Positions 46,118-55,170 of a stretch of DNA of 64,000 nt are shown here, piece by piece. A program made the position numbers and the translations under genes. Source of the stretch: Bacillus sp. BP-3 (GTDB lineage Bacteria > Bacillota > Bacilli > Bacillales > Bacillaceae_G); contig NZ_JAQOTJ010000003.1 of assembly GCF_028401955.1 (NCBI RefSeq), positions 310,001 to 374,000 of the forward strand, given 5' to 3'. Position 1 is the stretch's first letter. Every line of letters starts with the position of its first letter. The notes beneath the pieces are model-generated. The model saw only the letters and a program-made list of their open reading frames with translations, had not been told where the DNA came from and did no database searches.

Positions 46118-46243
46118 TTATTTTGATTTTTTTTGAGCTCTTAATGCTATTTTTTCAAGTCCATTTTCTCCTGCGAATTCTACATCTGCTTTTTGTAGAG
46201 CATTTTTATTATTTTTAAATTGATTATTCTTATTTTTAATCAT
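46118..46243 (-). CDS. Small basic protein, 41 aa, unknown
   Basis: ATG follows AAGGGTGGTG. The product begins MIKNKNNQFKNNKNALQKAD and ends IALRAQKKSK, with VEFAGENGLEKI in the middle. It is Asn/Lys-rich with a short acidic helix. It resembles in style the other small hydrophilic genes in this window. Not recognised as a known SASP. Confidence 0.55.
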   Translation of the reverse strand: MIKNKNNQFKNNKNALQKADVEFAGENGLEKIALRAQKKSK

Positions 46244-46381
46244 TTTTTCACCACCCTTGTAGTTTGATTTAATTATTCCATCAAGGATGCCAACTATAAT
46301 AAATACGCTATATAAAGATCACGGAGTAATATTTCTATATTATCGGCACCCACGATTTTAGTTTGCTTTCTTTTTTATAGG

Positions 46382-46520
46382 CTATGCGATTTGATTTTCT
46401 TTTTTAACTAAACTCATCCATTCGCTCAATAAGAAATTGAATACAAAGCGACTGTAACCAATCGTTTTAACAATTAATATTTCTTGTTTCTTATTTGGAT
46501 AAAATAGAAGTAAATTTCAC
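46382..46520 (-). pseudogene. N-terminal remnant of an IS605-type TnpB/OrfB gene
   Basis: After a short GTGAAATTT start and one frame change, the minus strand reads FYPNKKQEILIVKTIGYSRF and then VFNFLLSEW before diverging to a stop at 46382. (Y)PNKxQxxxLxxTxGxxRFVxN is the diagnostic beginning of IS200/IS605 TnpB proteins. Nothing of the RuvC nuclease part remains. It marks past transposon activity 0.4 kb from the proBA junction. Confidence 0.6.
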
Positions 46521-46701
46521 TTTTGTAAAAAGTTTGATCATTTTCTATCTATGTTATTCAATAATCGCACCCCATTCTTGAAAATCGTTCCATCATTATT
46601 ACCAAAGAAAAAAGTCCCACCGTTATTCAATAAGATTAAAAAGAGATTTAGTTACCAGTTCTATTTATAACAACTTCAGTAAATACTTTTAAGTTATATA
46701 C

Positions 46702-46741
46702 AAAAACCATGCTTTGATATCGTATAAAGCATGGTTTTTTA
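46702..46741 (-). terminator. Terminator downstream of the proBA locus
   Basis: AAAAACCATGCTTT / AAAGCATGGTTTTT, 14-bp perfect arms, 10-nt loop. Probably the native terminator of the broken gene that ends at 46847, now serving proBA. Confidence 0.8.
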
Positions 46742-46846
46742 TTTAAACGAATATAAAACTGCTAAGTTGATTTTTCTAGCTCATCTATTTATTGAATTCA
46801 TTAACTGGAAGGAGTATTCAGATTTATGAGTCTTATTTAGGTTATA

Positions 46847-46996
46847 CTATGAATGTAATGTATCTGGTGCAAATACATCTAATTTTCTCAGTACTTCTAT
46901 CGCAAATTCCAGAGGAGCTACTCCTAATACAGTAACCAAATTCTTACCAGATGCCGCAGGTCCCATCTCATAAAATAAAATCTGTCCTTCTACTTC
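46847..46996 (-). pseudogene. 3' end of a truncated DJ-1/PfpI-type gene
   Basis: 49 codons directly behind, and in the same frame as, the proA stop: EVEGQILFYEMGPAASGKNL, then VTVLGVAPLEFAIEVLRKLD and VFAPDTLHS. This is how type-1 glutamine-amidotransferase-like DJ-1/PfpI proteins end (xLVTxxGxxPxEFAxEVLxxLD). No start remains and the codon style is AT-rich, unlike proA. The 5' part is nowhere in the window, so the proBA segment replaced it. Confidence 0.7.
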
Positions 46997-48244
46997 TTAT
47001 CCCCGAATCTGCCCATTCCCACGAATTACATATTTTGTGGAAGTCAATGCAGATAGCCCCATCGGTCCCCGCGCGTGCAGCTTTTGCGTGCTGATACCGA
47101 TTTCTGCACCAAATCCAAATTCAAAGCCGTCAGTAAAACGAGTCGAAGCATTATGATAGAGCGCCGCGGCATCGACGGATATGAAAAACTTACTGACGTT
47201 TTCCTCGTTCTCTGTTATGATCGCTTCGGAATGCATGGAGCCATACGCATTGATGTGGTGAATTGCTTCTTCAACAGAGGAAACGATTCTGACTGCCAGT
47301 GTAAGAGACAAAAACTCTGTTTCCCAGTCTTCTTCTGAAGCGGGTACAAGAGAAGAATCAATTGTCAATGCTTTCTTATCTCCGCGCAGCTCCACCCCTC
47401 TTTCCTTCAAGAAAGAAAACAGCTCGGTACCGAATCGCTGCGCCCAATTCTCATGAAGTATAATTGTTTCGATAGCATTGCATACAGACGGACGCTGTGT
47501 TTTGGCATTTACGATAATATCGAATGCCATCTGTTTATCCGCTGTTTCATCAATGAAAATGTGACAATTTCCTGCACCTGTTTCCAACACAGGAACAGAC
47601 GCTTCTCTCACTACAGTATCTATCAACTGCTTGCCACCTCTTGGAATAAGAACATCCAAGTACTCGTTCAATGTAAACAGCTGCTTTGCGCTGTCTCGTG
47701 AAGTATCTTCAATAAGCTGTACGCTTTCTGGAGGCAAGCTCGTTTGTTTGAGCGCTCGATGAATGACAGCGACGATGGCTTTGTTGGAATAAGCGGCGGA
47801 AGAACTACCACGCAAGATCACTGCGTTACCTGTTTTCAAGCAAATTGTGGCTGCATCCACCGTCACGTTCGGCCGCGCCTCATAAATCATTCCGACAACA
47901 CCAAGCGGCACGCGCATCTCCCGAATAGACAATCCATTCGGCCGTTCCCATGTAGCTACACATTCTCCAACAGGATCGTGCAAATCAATCAGCTGCCGAA
48001 TACCCTCTGTCATATCAATAATGCGCTGTTCATTCAGCATGAGGCGGTCGAGGAGAGAGGCAGACATTCCTTTCGCTTTACCTTGTTCGATATCCCGTTT
48101 GTTCTCCTCCAAAATATAGGATGTCTCTACTATCAATTGCTCAGCAACAGCCGCCAGTGCCTTATTTTTCTCATTAGTTGATTTGGCCACAAGCTCTCCC
48201 GCAACCTTTTTCGCTTTTTGTCCCTTTGCCAACACTTCATTCAT
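46997..48244 (-). CDS. proA: Gamma-glutamyl phosphate reductase
   Basis: 415-residue NADPH-dependent enzyme making glutamate-5-semialdehyde, the second step of proline synthesis. Aldehyde-dehydrogenase fold: [40 protein letters not shown], catalytic Cys in [14 protein letters not shown], and the end [19 protein letters not shown]. The DNA is visibly richer in G+C, with frequent GC-ending codons, unlike the flanking genes. The ribosome binding site is AAAGGAGG. Downstream it ends exactly where the foreign-to-native junction appears. Co-transcribed with proB behind a T-box leader. Confidence 0.96.
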   Translation of the reverse strand: MNEVLAKGQKAKKVAGELVAKSTNEKNKALAAVAEQLIVETSYILEENKRDIEQGKAKGMSASLLDRLMLNEQRIIDMTEGIRQLIDLHDPVGECVATWERPNGLSIREMRVPLGVVGMIYEARPNVTVDAATICLKTGNAVILRGSSSAAYSNKAIVAVIHRALKQTSLPPESVQLIEDTSRDSAKQLFTLNEYLDVLIPRGGKQLIDTVVREASVPVLETGAGNCHIFIDETADKQMAFDIIVNAKTQRPSVCNAIETIILHENWAQRFGTELFSFLKERGVELRGDKKALTIDSSLVPASEEDWETEFLSLTLAVRIVSSVEEAIHHINAYGSMHSEAIITENEENVSKFFISVDAAALYHNASTRFTDGFEFGFGAEIGISTQKLHARGPMGLSALTSTKYVIRGNGQIRG

Positions 48245-48434
48245 TTTCGTTTCCTCCTTTTAAAAATTAAAAAGTATAAAATTTGAGACGTGGCCAACTA
48301 GGCACTACCATCCAGGGATCTCCTGCATAGATACTAGTTGAATTAATCTGACGCTTAGAGCGAGAAAAGACAAGCAGCGTCTTCTAGGACGGAGGAGCCT
48401 GTGTTCTTCACTTGAACGAGCCATTTCTCTATTT
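48245..48434 (-). other. 190-bp spacer between proB and proA
   Basis: G+C-rich like the flanking genes, whereas proB and proA usually overlap or nearly touch. Contains an inverted repeat CAACTAG / CTAGTTG (near 48293 and 48333) and a 40-codon frame starting MARSSEEHRLLRPRRRCLSF without a ribosome binding site. No recognised element. Confidence 0.4.
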
Positions 48435-49538
48435 TTAAAATGAAACCCAATTATCCCTATGAATGACCTCATAGCTATGCCTTTCACCTCGCGCTTGAAT
48501 GTCGTGGCTCTGCATACCTTTTAGCTCTCGCAATTCCTCTGCACTATATCTGCACTGTCCTTTCCCTATCACGCGGCCTTGCTGCGTGATAACCTCCACG
48601 ACTTCTCCGGCTTGAAAGATCCCAAACACATCGGTAACACCGGCAGGCAGAAGACTTTTTCCGCGCTGTATGATGGCAGCGGATGCTCCGGCATCCACTT
48701 CGATTTGTCCGCCGACAAGGGAATGCAGTGCGATCCATTGCTTGTTCATCTTGATCACTTTTTGAGGCGCATTGCCGATATACGTTCCATCACCTTTACC
48801 CTTCAAAACATCTAAAAACTTCTCCTGTCCACGTCCTGTTCCGATGAATACACTCACACCGAGAGATAGTGCCATCTTCGCCGCATCGATTTTCGATTTC
48901 ATGCCGCCGGTACCAAGTTTCGAGCCAGCATCTCCAGCAAGAGAGGTAATTTCTTCCGTAATGGCAGGGAGAAAATAATACTTTTTCGCATCCGGATTTT
49001 TCTGGGGATTCCGGTCATACAAACCGTTCACATCCGTAAAAATCATGAGCATATCCGCCGAGACAAGCCCGCTTACTAAAGCTGACAGCATGTCATTATC
49101 ACCAAACGTCAGCTCCTCCAAAGAAATAGAATCATTTTCATTGATTATAGGAAGAGCAGAGCGGTTTAGTAACTCCGATAAAGTGGCGTAGGCATTACTG
49201 TATTGTTCTTTTCTGGAAAAGTCGCTTCTTGTCAGCAAAAGCTGCGCGGTAACAATCCCATATTTGCGGAATTCCTCCGTATACGCCTGCATCAACAAAC
49301 TTTGCCCGACAGCGGCGGCGGCCTGCTTCCCTTTAATTGTCACGGGGCGGCCGGGATACCCGAGAGCGGAAAAGCCTGCGGCGACGGCCCCAGATGTAAT
49401 CAGCACGATTTCATGTCCTTCCTGCCTCAGCCTTGCCAAGGCGGCAACATGATCTGAAAGCTGTTCGCCAGAGATGCCTCCATGATTTGCTGCCAAGGAA
49501 CTGCTTCCAATTTTTACGACAATTCGTTGTTTTTTCAT
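48435..49538 (-). CDS. proB: Glutamate 5-kinase
   Basis: 367-residue cytoplasmic kinase making gamma-glutamyl phosphate, the first and feedback-regulated step of proline synthesis. The N-terminal amino-acid kinase domain shows [40 protein letters not shown] and [22 protein letters not shown]-terminal PUA domain begins near [20 protein letters not shown]. The ATG at 49538 follows TTAGGGAG; longer in-frame starts lack a site. G+C-rich codons set it apart from the surroundings. Preceded by a T-box leader. Confidence 0.96.
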   Translation of the reverse strand: MKKQRIVVKIGSSSLAANHGGISGEQLSDHVAALARLRQEGHEIVLITSGAVAAGFSALGYPGRPVTIKGKQAAAAVGQSLLMQAYTEEFRKYGIVTAQLLLTRSDFSRKEQYSNAYATLSELLNRSALPIINENDSISLEELTFGDNDMLSALVSGLVSADMLMIFTDVNGLYDRNPQKNPDAKKYYFLPAITEEITSLAGDAGSKLGTGGMKSKIDAAKMALSLGVSVFIGTGRGQEKFLDVLKGKGDGTYIGNAPQKVIKMNKQWIALHSLVGGQIEVDAGASAAIIQRGKSLLPAGVTDVFGIFQAGEVVEVITQQGRVIGKGQCRYSAEELRELKGMQSHDIQARGERHSYEVIHRDNWVSF

Positions 49539-49688
49539 TTTTGTACTCCCTAATCTAAAGTAAAAGTTTTTTGTAAATTGTACTGCTTCTTTTTCGAATG
49601 AGAACAAACTATTCTTCTACCATGTGCAATTTGCAGCAAAGAACCCCTCACCAATGATGCCTATCTCGCAATAAAGAGCCAAATAAAA

Positions 49689-49925
49689 AAAGACCGCTCC
49701 GCCCTTAATAAAAAGGACGAAACGATCTTTGTTCCGCGGTACCACCTTCATTGATATAAATCTATATCCGCTTGTCGCCTGTAACGCAGGCATACGCCTA
49801 AACTTTCATTTAAGACTCAGGGATAGGTTCGATAATTTCTATACGAGGAATCTTTCAGCCTGCGGATTCCACTCTCTTGCGCAAGAAGACATATGTACTA
49901 GTTCCCTTCAACGATGTTCACTTTA
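49689..49925 (-). promoter_or_regulatory. T-box riboswitch leader of proBA, probable proline specificity
   Basis: The minus strand carries the T-box core GGTGGTACCGCGG (49747-49735) followed by a terminator helix, AAAGATCGTTTCGTCC / GGGCGGAGCGGTCTTT plus a T run. Upstream, stem I is closed by AGGGA (start near 49905) with TCCCT (49823-49819), and just inside its 3' side is GAA-CCT-ATC. CCU is a proline codon at the usual specifier position, so uncharged tRNA-Pro should favour antitermination. The gap from terminator to the proB start is 150 nt. Confidence 0.88.
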
Positions 49926-49935
49926 ATTTTTATAT

Positions 49936-49965
49936 AGTATGCGCTATAATGCATTTTTATGTCAA
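49936..49965 (-). promoter_or_regulatory. SigA-type promoter of the T-box/proBA transcript
   Basis: Minus strand: TTGACA (49965-49960), 18-bp spacer, CATACT (49941-49936), followed within a few bases by the leader start. A shifted TACTAT is an alternative -10. Confidence 0.65.
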
Positions 49966-50185
49966 GAGATATTTTAGAAAATAAGGAAGGTGCCAAGTTT
50001 AATTCCTGTTAATAAGTGATTTCTATATATTTTTTGTATTGCAAAAAGTTATATACTCTCTTAAAATGTTTTTTTATACGAATCTTGGTATAGTTTATTT
50101 CTTCTGTACGAGATATCATTGTTTTTTTAGTATAATAATACCGAACAAATAAAATTTATAATAAAAGGAGCAAGAACGAGTTATT

Positions 50186-51004
50186 ATGAACAAACAAATA
50201 GGATTCATCGGATGCGGAAACATGGGTATCGCTATGATAGGTGGAATGATTAACAAAAATATAGTTTCTTCGGATAACATAATTTGTTCAGATATAAGTG
50301 CCATTCATTTGAAAAATGCTAGTGAAAAATATGACATAACTACAACTACTGACAACAATGAAGTAGCTAACAATGCTGATATTTTAATTTTATCAATTAA
50401 ACCAGACCTATACTCATCAGTAATTAACCAAATAAAAGAGCAGATAAAAAACGATGTAATAGTCGTAACTATTGCTGCTGGAAAAAGTATTAAGAGTACT
50501 GAGAATGCTTTCGGCAGAAAGTTAAAAGTAGTTAGAGCAATGCCTAATACACCTGCTCTTGTTGGAGAAGGAATGTCTGCGTTATGTGCTAATGAAATGG
50601 TTACAGAAAAAGATCTAGAAGACATACTAAATATATTTAGTAGTTTTGGCCAAACAGAGATCGTAAATGAAAAACTAATGGATGTTGTAACATCTGTAAG
50701 TGGTTCTTCTCCAGCATATGTATATATGTTTATAGAATCCATGGCAGATGCCGCTGTACTAGATGGTATGCCAAGGGCTCAAGCATATAAATTCGCAGCT
50801 CAAGCTGTATTAGGTTCTGCAAAAATGGTACTTGAAACAGGAATACATCCAGGCACACTTAAAGATATGGTTTGTTCTCCAGGTGGAACGACAATAGAAG
50901 CTGTAGCAACATTAGAGGAAAAAGGTTTAAGAACAGCTATCATTTCAGCTATGAAACGTTGTACTCAAAAATCTGTTGAAATGTCTAGTTTAACTAATAA
51001 ATAA
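50186..51004 (+). CDS. proC: Pyrroline-5-carboxylate reductase
   Basis: 272-residue NAD(P)H enzyme for the last step of proline synthesis. Rossmann motif IGFIGCGNMGIAMIGGMI; the family blocks VRAMPNTPALVGEGMSALCA and VSGSSPAYVYMFIESMADAA, then HPGTLKDMVCSPGGTTIEAV. Divergent from proBA with its own AAAGGAGC ribosome binding site. Its DNA is AT-rich with many AAT/ATA codons, quite unlike proBA, and the Asn/Ile-rich protein is reminiscent of clostridial ProC. Source cannot be fixed without a search. Confidence 0.95.
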   Translation: MNKQIGFIGCGNMGIAMIGGMINKNIVSSDNIICSDISAIHLKNASEKYDITTTTDNNEVANNADILILSIKPDLYSSVINQIKEQIKNDVIVVTIAAGKSIKSTENAFGRKLKVVRAMPNTPALVGEGMSALCANEMVTEKDLEDILNIFSSFGQTEIVNEKLMDVVTSVSGSSPAYVYMFIESMADAAVLDGMPRAQAYKFAAQAVLGSAKMVLETGIHPGTLKDMVCSPGGTTIEAVATLEEKGLRTAIISAMKRCTQKSVEMSSLTNK

Positions 51005-51186
51005 GAAACTATGTTTAGGGGTATCGTAACATGGCCATCAAGCTAAGTAATCCTTTTCTCTTTACAACAAAAAAGAATCTTAATTCTTATAAATAGTTGT
51101 AGAAAATGAAATTATTGTTATGAATTATTTTTTTTTAGGCTGATGGGCATGTAATGATACCTCTATATGTAATACATATTATGTAT

Positions 51187-52314
51187 CTAACTCTTTAGTT
51201 GTTCAATTGCTCCCGCTATATCATAATAACTAAGATCCAGCTCTGTCGGTTTTCCAAGGGCCAGTTTCGCAAGTTCAGAACCTAGAAAAGGTCCTGCCGT
51301 TAATCCAGAAGCACCAAGCCCATTGGCAACAAGTATGCCATCAAAATTAGGTAAAGCGCCAATTACCGGTAGGAATCCTGGTGTAAATGGCCTATATCCA
51401 ACTCTCGTTTCCATCATCGTGCTACTTGATAAACCAGGAGCGACTGATAGTGCTTTATCAAATACTTCATGTAATCCACCGGCAGTTACTCTGTAATCAA
51501 ATCCAGTGTCATTTTCATGCGTTGCGCCTATTACTACACGGCCAGCTTCAAAAGCAAGAATATACTGATCATTTGGCGGCATAACAACTGGCCAATTGTC
51601 TGTATCCACGTCTGATACTTGAAGATGAACAATTTGCGCTTTTTGGAATGTAACTAAGAAATTAACGCCAAGCGGTTGCAATAACTCATTTGCCCAAGCA
51701 CCAGCAGTTACAATCACTTGATCAGCTGTTAAAGTTTCACCCTCTACTTCAATACCGATAACTCGATTGTTCTCATGTACTAATGATGCATTTCCTTTCA
51801 TATATACTGTACCATGTTTTTTTGCTGCATTTACAAGAGCTTGACGAAGTGCTCTACCGTTTACACGAGCAGCACCGCTAATATGCACAGCACTATACTC
51901 TTCTGATAGTGGTGGAAATAGCTTTTTCGTTTCATCTGATGACAAACGTGTAATTTCACCAATTTCCGGAGCATCCTCTCGTCGTTTATACGCTCGCTCC
52001 TCCATCTGATTTAATTTCTTCTCTTCCGTATGAAGACTAATAGCTCCTACACGTTTATAACCAATATCTTTTTCACCATCCGCTTCTAATTGTTCAATTA
52101 AGGAAGCATAGTAACGAGCCCCACCTTTCGCCATTTGATACCAAGCTTTGTTACGGCGCTGTGATAACCAAGGACAGACAATTCCTGCTGCTGCATCTGT
52201 CGCCTGCCCTAAATCTTGACGATCAACCAATGTAACCCGAGCTCCTGTTTTTGCAAGATGATAGGCAGTAGACGCTCCAAGAATCCCAGCTCCAACTACA
52301 ATATACGTTTTCAT
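51187..52314 (-). CDS. FAD-dependent amino-acid oxidase/dehydrogenase (DadA/glycine-oxidase-like)
   Basis: 375 residues from the ATG at 52314 (AAAGGTG upstream). DAO superfamily: KTYIVVGAGILGASTAYHLA at the N-terminus, ATDAAAGIVCPWLSQRRNKA, and the C-terminal FAD block VGYRPFTPGFLPVIGALPNF then GLGASGLTAGPFLGSELA. Such enzymes deaminate D-amino acids, glycine or proline-like substrates. Lies behind proC in opposite orientation; a link to proline metabolism is possible but unproven. Confidence 0.88.
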   Translation of the reverse strand: MKTYIVVGAGILGASTAYHLAKTGARVTLVDRQDLGQATDAAAGIVCPWLSQRRNKAWYQMAKGGARYYASLIEQLEADGEKDIGYKRVGAISLHTEEKKLNQMEERAYKRREDAPEIGEITRLSSDETKKLFPPLSEEYSAVHISGAARVNGRALRQALVNAAKKHGTVYMKGNASLVHENNRVIGIEVEGETLTADQVIVTAGAWANELLQPLGVNFLVTFQKAQIVHLQVSDVDTDNWPVVMPPNDQYILAFEAGRVVIGATHENDTGFDYRVTAGGLHEVFDKALSVAPGLSSSTMMETRVGYRPFTPGFLPVIGALPNFDGILVANGLGASGLTAGPFLGSELAKLALGKPTELDLSYYDIAGAIEQLKS

Positions 52315-52477
52315 TTCTAACACCTTTCCCTTTTTATATCTTTATTTTAGAAATTTAATCTATAAATAAGCAAACATTACCTTTAAGGTGAATTTCTTTA
52401 TTCAGTATACTTGAAGAGGAGTTTTTTTCAACTATAACGACGATTTTTGTTACGCAATAAATCGTCATTATAATAAA

Positions 52478-53773
52478 TCAAATACTTATATTTTCTGAAG
52501 TTAGTTCAAATTTCAATTTATTGGCTGAACGCATATTAAATAACAAGAATAACATTCCTCCTGCAACAGGCATGACATAAGAAGGAAGGATGTTTAATAG
52601 AGCTCCTGATGAAATCATCGCTATAGGAAGCATGATTTTCGTGATACTAATGCCAATGCTTAGTACTCTACCTCTATATTCATCTGGAATCTCTTTTTGC
52701 ATAAAATAAGCGAGAGGGATATCAATTAGCGTTATGAACAACCCAAACAAGAACAAGACGACAATGAAATAACAGGTAAAAACGATGGAGTTCAGTTGTA
52801 AGCTTTTCAGCATAACTGGAACTCCTAATAGAATCATACAAATCGCTAAAGCAAAACTTACATATTTTAAAAGAATGGAATAGGAAATTCTTTCTATGAT
52901 TTTCTTTACCAATAAAGCTCCTAAAATCATCCCCATCGGAAAGGCCCCTTGGATCATGCCAAACTCTTTTGACCCTAGCTTTAGAACTGTATTGATCATA
53001 TACGGTAATGGAACAGTCACTGCAAAGCCGAGAAAGAAATTAATTAATATTAAAATCGTAAACATGCTCTTAATACTTTTTCTTTCGAATAAAAAGTTAA
53101 ATCCGTCCTTTATATCACTTATTAAATGAATTTTCACACCTGAATGATCTTCATTTGTTTGGAAATTGAAAAGTTTAAAATGAATAAACATCATTGATAA
53201 ACCAGAAAGGATAAAAGAAATTCCATTCAAAATAATAAAAGTTCTGATATCAAAAATTGCAAAAACAATCCCTCCTAACATGGGACCCATAATCAAAGAG
53301 ACTGAGTCAATTATTTTACTAATAGAATTGATATTCATCAACATTTTTTCAGATACAATGTTTGGCTTCGCTGCTTCTAAACCTATTCCAAAGAAAGTAG
53401 TAAACACCGTCAAAAGAAAGGTAGTGACATAAATGATGAGTAAATTTAATTCATATTTCATACATAATATATAAACCAAAACCAACAAGATTCCGCTAAG
53501 AAGATCCATACAAACGACTAACTTCTTTTTGTTGACCTTATCCGCAATCACCCCAGCAAACGGATTGATGATAACCATCGGAATAATTCCTAATATAAGA
53601 GTAACTGCAAAGCTTAACGCCGAGCCCGTCAGTTTTAAAACGTATAACCCTAACGCAAAATTATAAATAGCTGTACCAAATATTGAGACAGTCTTTCCTG
53701 TAGAATAGAGAAATAAGTTTTTCATTTCTTTTTTGTTCTTTTCGTTACTTACACTCATTTGTAATGCTTCCAT
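52478..53773 (-). CDS. MFS transporter, macrolide-efflux (MFS_3) type
   Basis: 431 residues, about twelve helices. The loop 2-3 motif is AGVIADKVNKKKLVVCMDLL, as in MefA/MFS_3 exporters, with LLVLVYILCMKYELNLLIIY after it. The C-terminal half has DEYRGRVLSIGISITKIMLP, another MFS_3 hallmark. ATG follows GAGGTGGAG. The gene has its own promoter with an unusual 19-bp spacer, directly downstream of a terminator that closes the MerR-methyltransferase gene. The pairing suggests a drug-induced efflux pump; substrate not known. Confidence 0.85.
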   Translation of the reverse strand: MEALQMSVSNEKNKKEMKNLFLYSTGKTVSIFGTAIYNFALGLYVLKLTGSALSFAVTLILGIIPMVIINPFAGVIADKVNKKKLVVCMDLLSGILLVLVYILCMKYELNLLIIYVTTFLLTVFTTFFGIGLEAAKPNIVSEKMLMNINSISKIIDSVSLIMGPMLGGIVFAIFDIRTFIILNGISFILSGLSMMFIHFKLFNFQTNEDHSGVKIHLISDIKDGFNFLFERKSIKSMFTILILINFFLGFAVTVPLPYMINTVLKLGSKEFGMIQGAFPMGMILGALLVKKIIERISYSILLKYVSFALAICMILLGVPVMLKSLQLNSIVFTCYFIVVLFLFGLFITLIDIPLAYFMQKEIPDEYRGRVLSIGISITKIMLPIAMISSGALLNILPSYVMPVAGGMLFLLFNMRSANKLKFELTSENISI

Positions 53774-53796
53774 AAATGCTCCACCTCACTTAACTT

Positions 53797-53829
53797 TTTA
53801 TACAATAAGGTTAAGCTGCCGGGTGAACC
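53797..53829 (-). promoter_or_regulatory. Probable MerR-controlled promoter of the MFS gene
   Basis: Minus strand: TTCACC (53827-53822), a 19-bp spacer, then TATAAA (53802-53797). Overlong 19-bp spacing is the hallmark of MerR-activated promoters. An imperfect dyad, GGTT...AACC, spans 53829-53809. It overlaps the -35 and the first part of the spacer, so it is not perfectly centred. The regulator would be the adjacent gene. Confidence 0.5.
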
Positions 53830-53874
53830 CAATATCAATAGATGTAATCCATAAAATTTTAAGGGGAAATGAAA

Positions 53875-53900
53875 AAAAGATAGGGTTAACCCTATCTTTT
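53875..53900 (-). terminator. Terminator overlapping the MerR-methyltransferase stop
   Basis: Perfect 26-bp palindrome with arms AAAAGATAGGGTT and AACCCTATCTTTT. The TAG stop (53894-53892) lies inside the first arm. It insulates the MFS gene from read-through. Confidence 0.75.
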
Positions 53901-55109
53901 ACCAAAAAATGAATATGAATAAATTTCTTCACCTTGCACAAAGAAATTTTCGTACTTCCCACCTCGATCAACATATTCAGAAGTCCTTTCCTCTATAGGA
54001 ATATACTTTAAATTGTTGATGTTTTCCTGAATTTTTCTAGCTATAAAGTTGTCTCTGAATTTTGCTTCAATTTTGCTTTTGGTGCTAAAATTTTTAAAAG
54101 TAATAAATGTTCCCAATAAGTAACAATTAGGTTTGAAAAGGTGAACTACTTCACGAAGCAAAAACTTTTCATGTTCAAAGCTATAATTACTAGTACCCGA
54201 ATGATCAATAACGATATCGACGGAGTGATCTTGTATTGGTATATCTAAAAAATCAGCACAAATAAAGAGGATGTTTCTTCTAAAACCAGTTCTCTCTAAT
54301 ACACTTTTTAAAAATCGATGCCGCTCTAAGTTTCGATCCACGGCAATATATAAGCAATTTTCCGGTAATTCCTGATAAATATTTCGCAGAAAAAAGCCGA
54401 CTCCTGATCCTAACTCAAGTAATACTTTATCGCTCAAATCTAATTGAACGAGTTTTCTCTTTGACCATTCTCCACTTTTATGAATACTTTCTAAATAAGC
54501 TGGATCAGTTGCATGAATATATTCAAGAACATATTCTTCATGATAGGGACCCGAAGCCGATTGAAATGAATTACCAACTTTTAAAATACCTGATTCAACA
54601 AGATATTCTTCACCGCAATTGCAAATTAACTTCCCATCCAAAATCTGATTTCTATGAATGATCCCATCTTGAAGAATAAGTTTCCCACTACATTTTAAAC
54701 ATTTCAACATATCGAGTACTTTAAAATCAATTCCCATTATTGAACTCGAGCCTTCAGGTTTTGCTGATAGCTTATCTAATTTCGTCTTTAGCTTGTCCTT
54801 TATTTCTACTAAATGATTTATTTCCTGCTCAACATGCTCATATTTATCCATAAATAAAGATTGATAGTACGTATCATGTTCATAATCTGTAAATTTACCA
54901 AAATTTTTATAAAGAAACAATTGTTTAATCTCGTTTAAACTAAATCCCATCCCTTTAAATTCTAAAATAATCTCTAAAACGTTTTGACAGCGCTCATCAA
55001 AAAAATAATGACCTCCCTTCTTTTCAGGCACAATCAATCCTAAGTCCATATAATGCCTAATTGTATCGATACTTAATTTATTGACTTCTCCAAATTTACC
55101 AATCTTCAC
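53892..55109 (-). CDS. MerR regulator fused to a zinc-ribbon SAM methyltransferase
   Basis: 405 residues in four parts. About 1-70: MerR winged helix (MKIGKFGEVNKLSIDTIRHY, MDLGLIVPEKKGGHYFF). About 75-115: dimerisation coiled coil. About 135-180: four-Cys zinc ribbon with C137, C140, C163 and C165 (MLKCLKCSGK, LICNCGEEYLVESGILKVG), like Trm112 or the RlmA N-terminus. About 200-330: class I methyltransferase with motif I VLLELGSGVGFFL, YIAVDRN, and motif IV VDIVIDHSGTSNYSF. In other MerR proteins this position holds the ligand-sensing domain, so the methyltransferase part may be a sensor, an enzyme, or both. Next gene: an MFS exporter. ATG is preceded by a weak GGGTAGTGAT. Confidence 0.82.
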   Translation of the reverse strand: MKIGKFGEVNKLSIDTIRHYMDLGLIVPEKKGGHYFFDERCQNVLEIILEFKGMGFSLNEIKQLFLYKNFGKFTDYEHDTYYQSLFMDKYEHVEQEINHLVEIKDKLKTKLDKLSAKPEGSSSIMGIDFKVLDMLKCLKCSGKLILQDGIIHRNQILDGKLICNCGEEYLVESGILKVGNSFQSASGPYHEEYVLEYIHATDPAYLESIHKSGEWSKRKLVQLDLSDKVLLELGSGVGFFLRNIYQELPENCLYIAVDRNLERHRFLKSVLERTGFRRNILFICADFLDIPIQDHSVDIVIDHSGTSNYSFEHEKFLLREVVHLFKPNCYLLGTFITFKNFSTKSKIEAKFRDNFIARKIQENINNLKYIPIEERTSEYVDRGGKYENFFVQGEEIYSYSFFGKR

Positions 55110-55170
55110 TATATCACTACCCGTACATATTTTTTATTCATCAGTTCTGCTTTTCTTACATCAAAAACAA

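Noticed and set aside
48305-48487. Arg-rich frame between proB and proA as a small gene
   Set aside because: No ribosome binding site, overlaps the proB end and has a composition typical of antisense reading in G+C-rich DNA.
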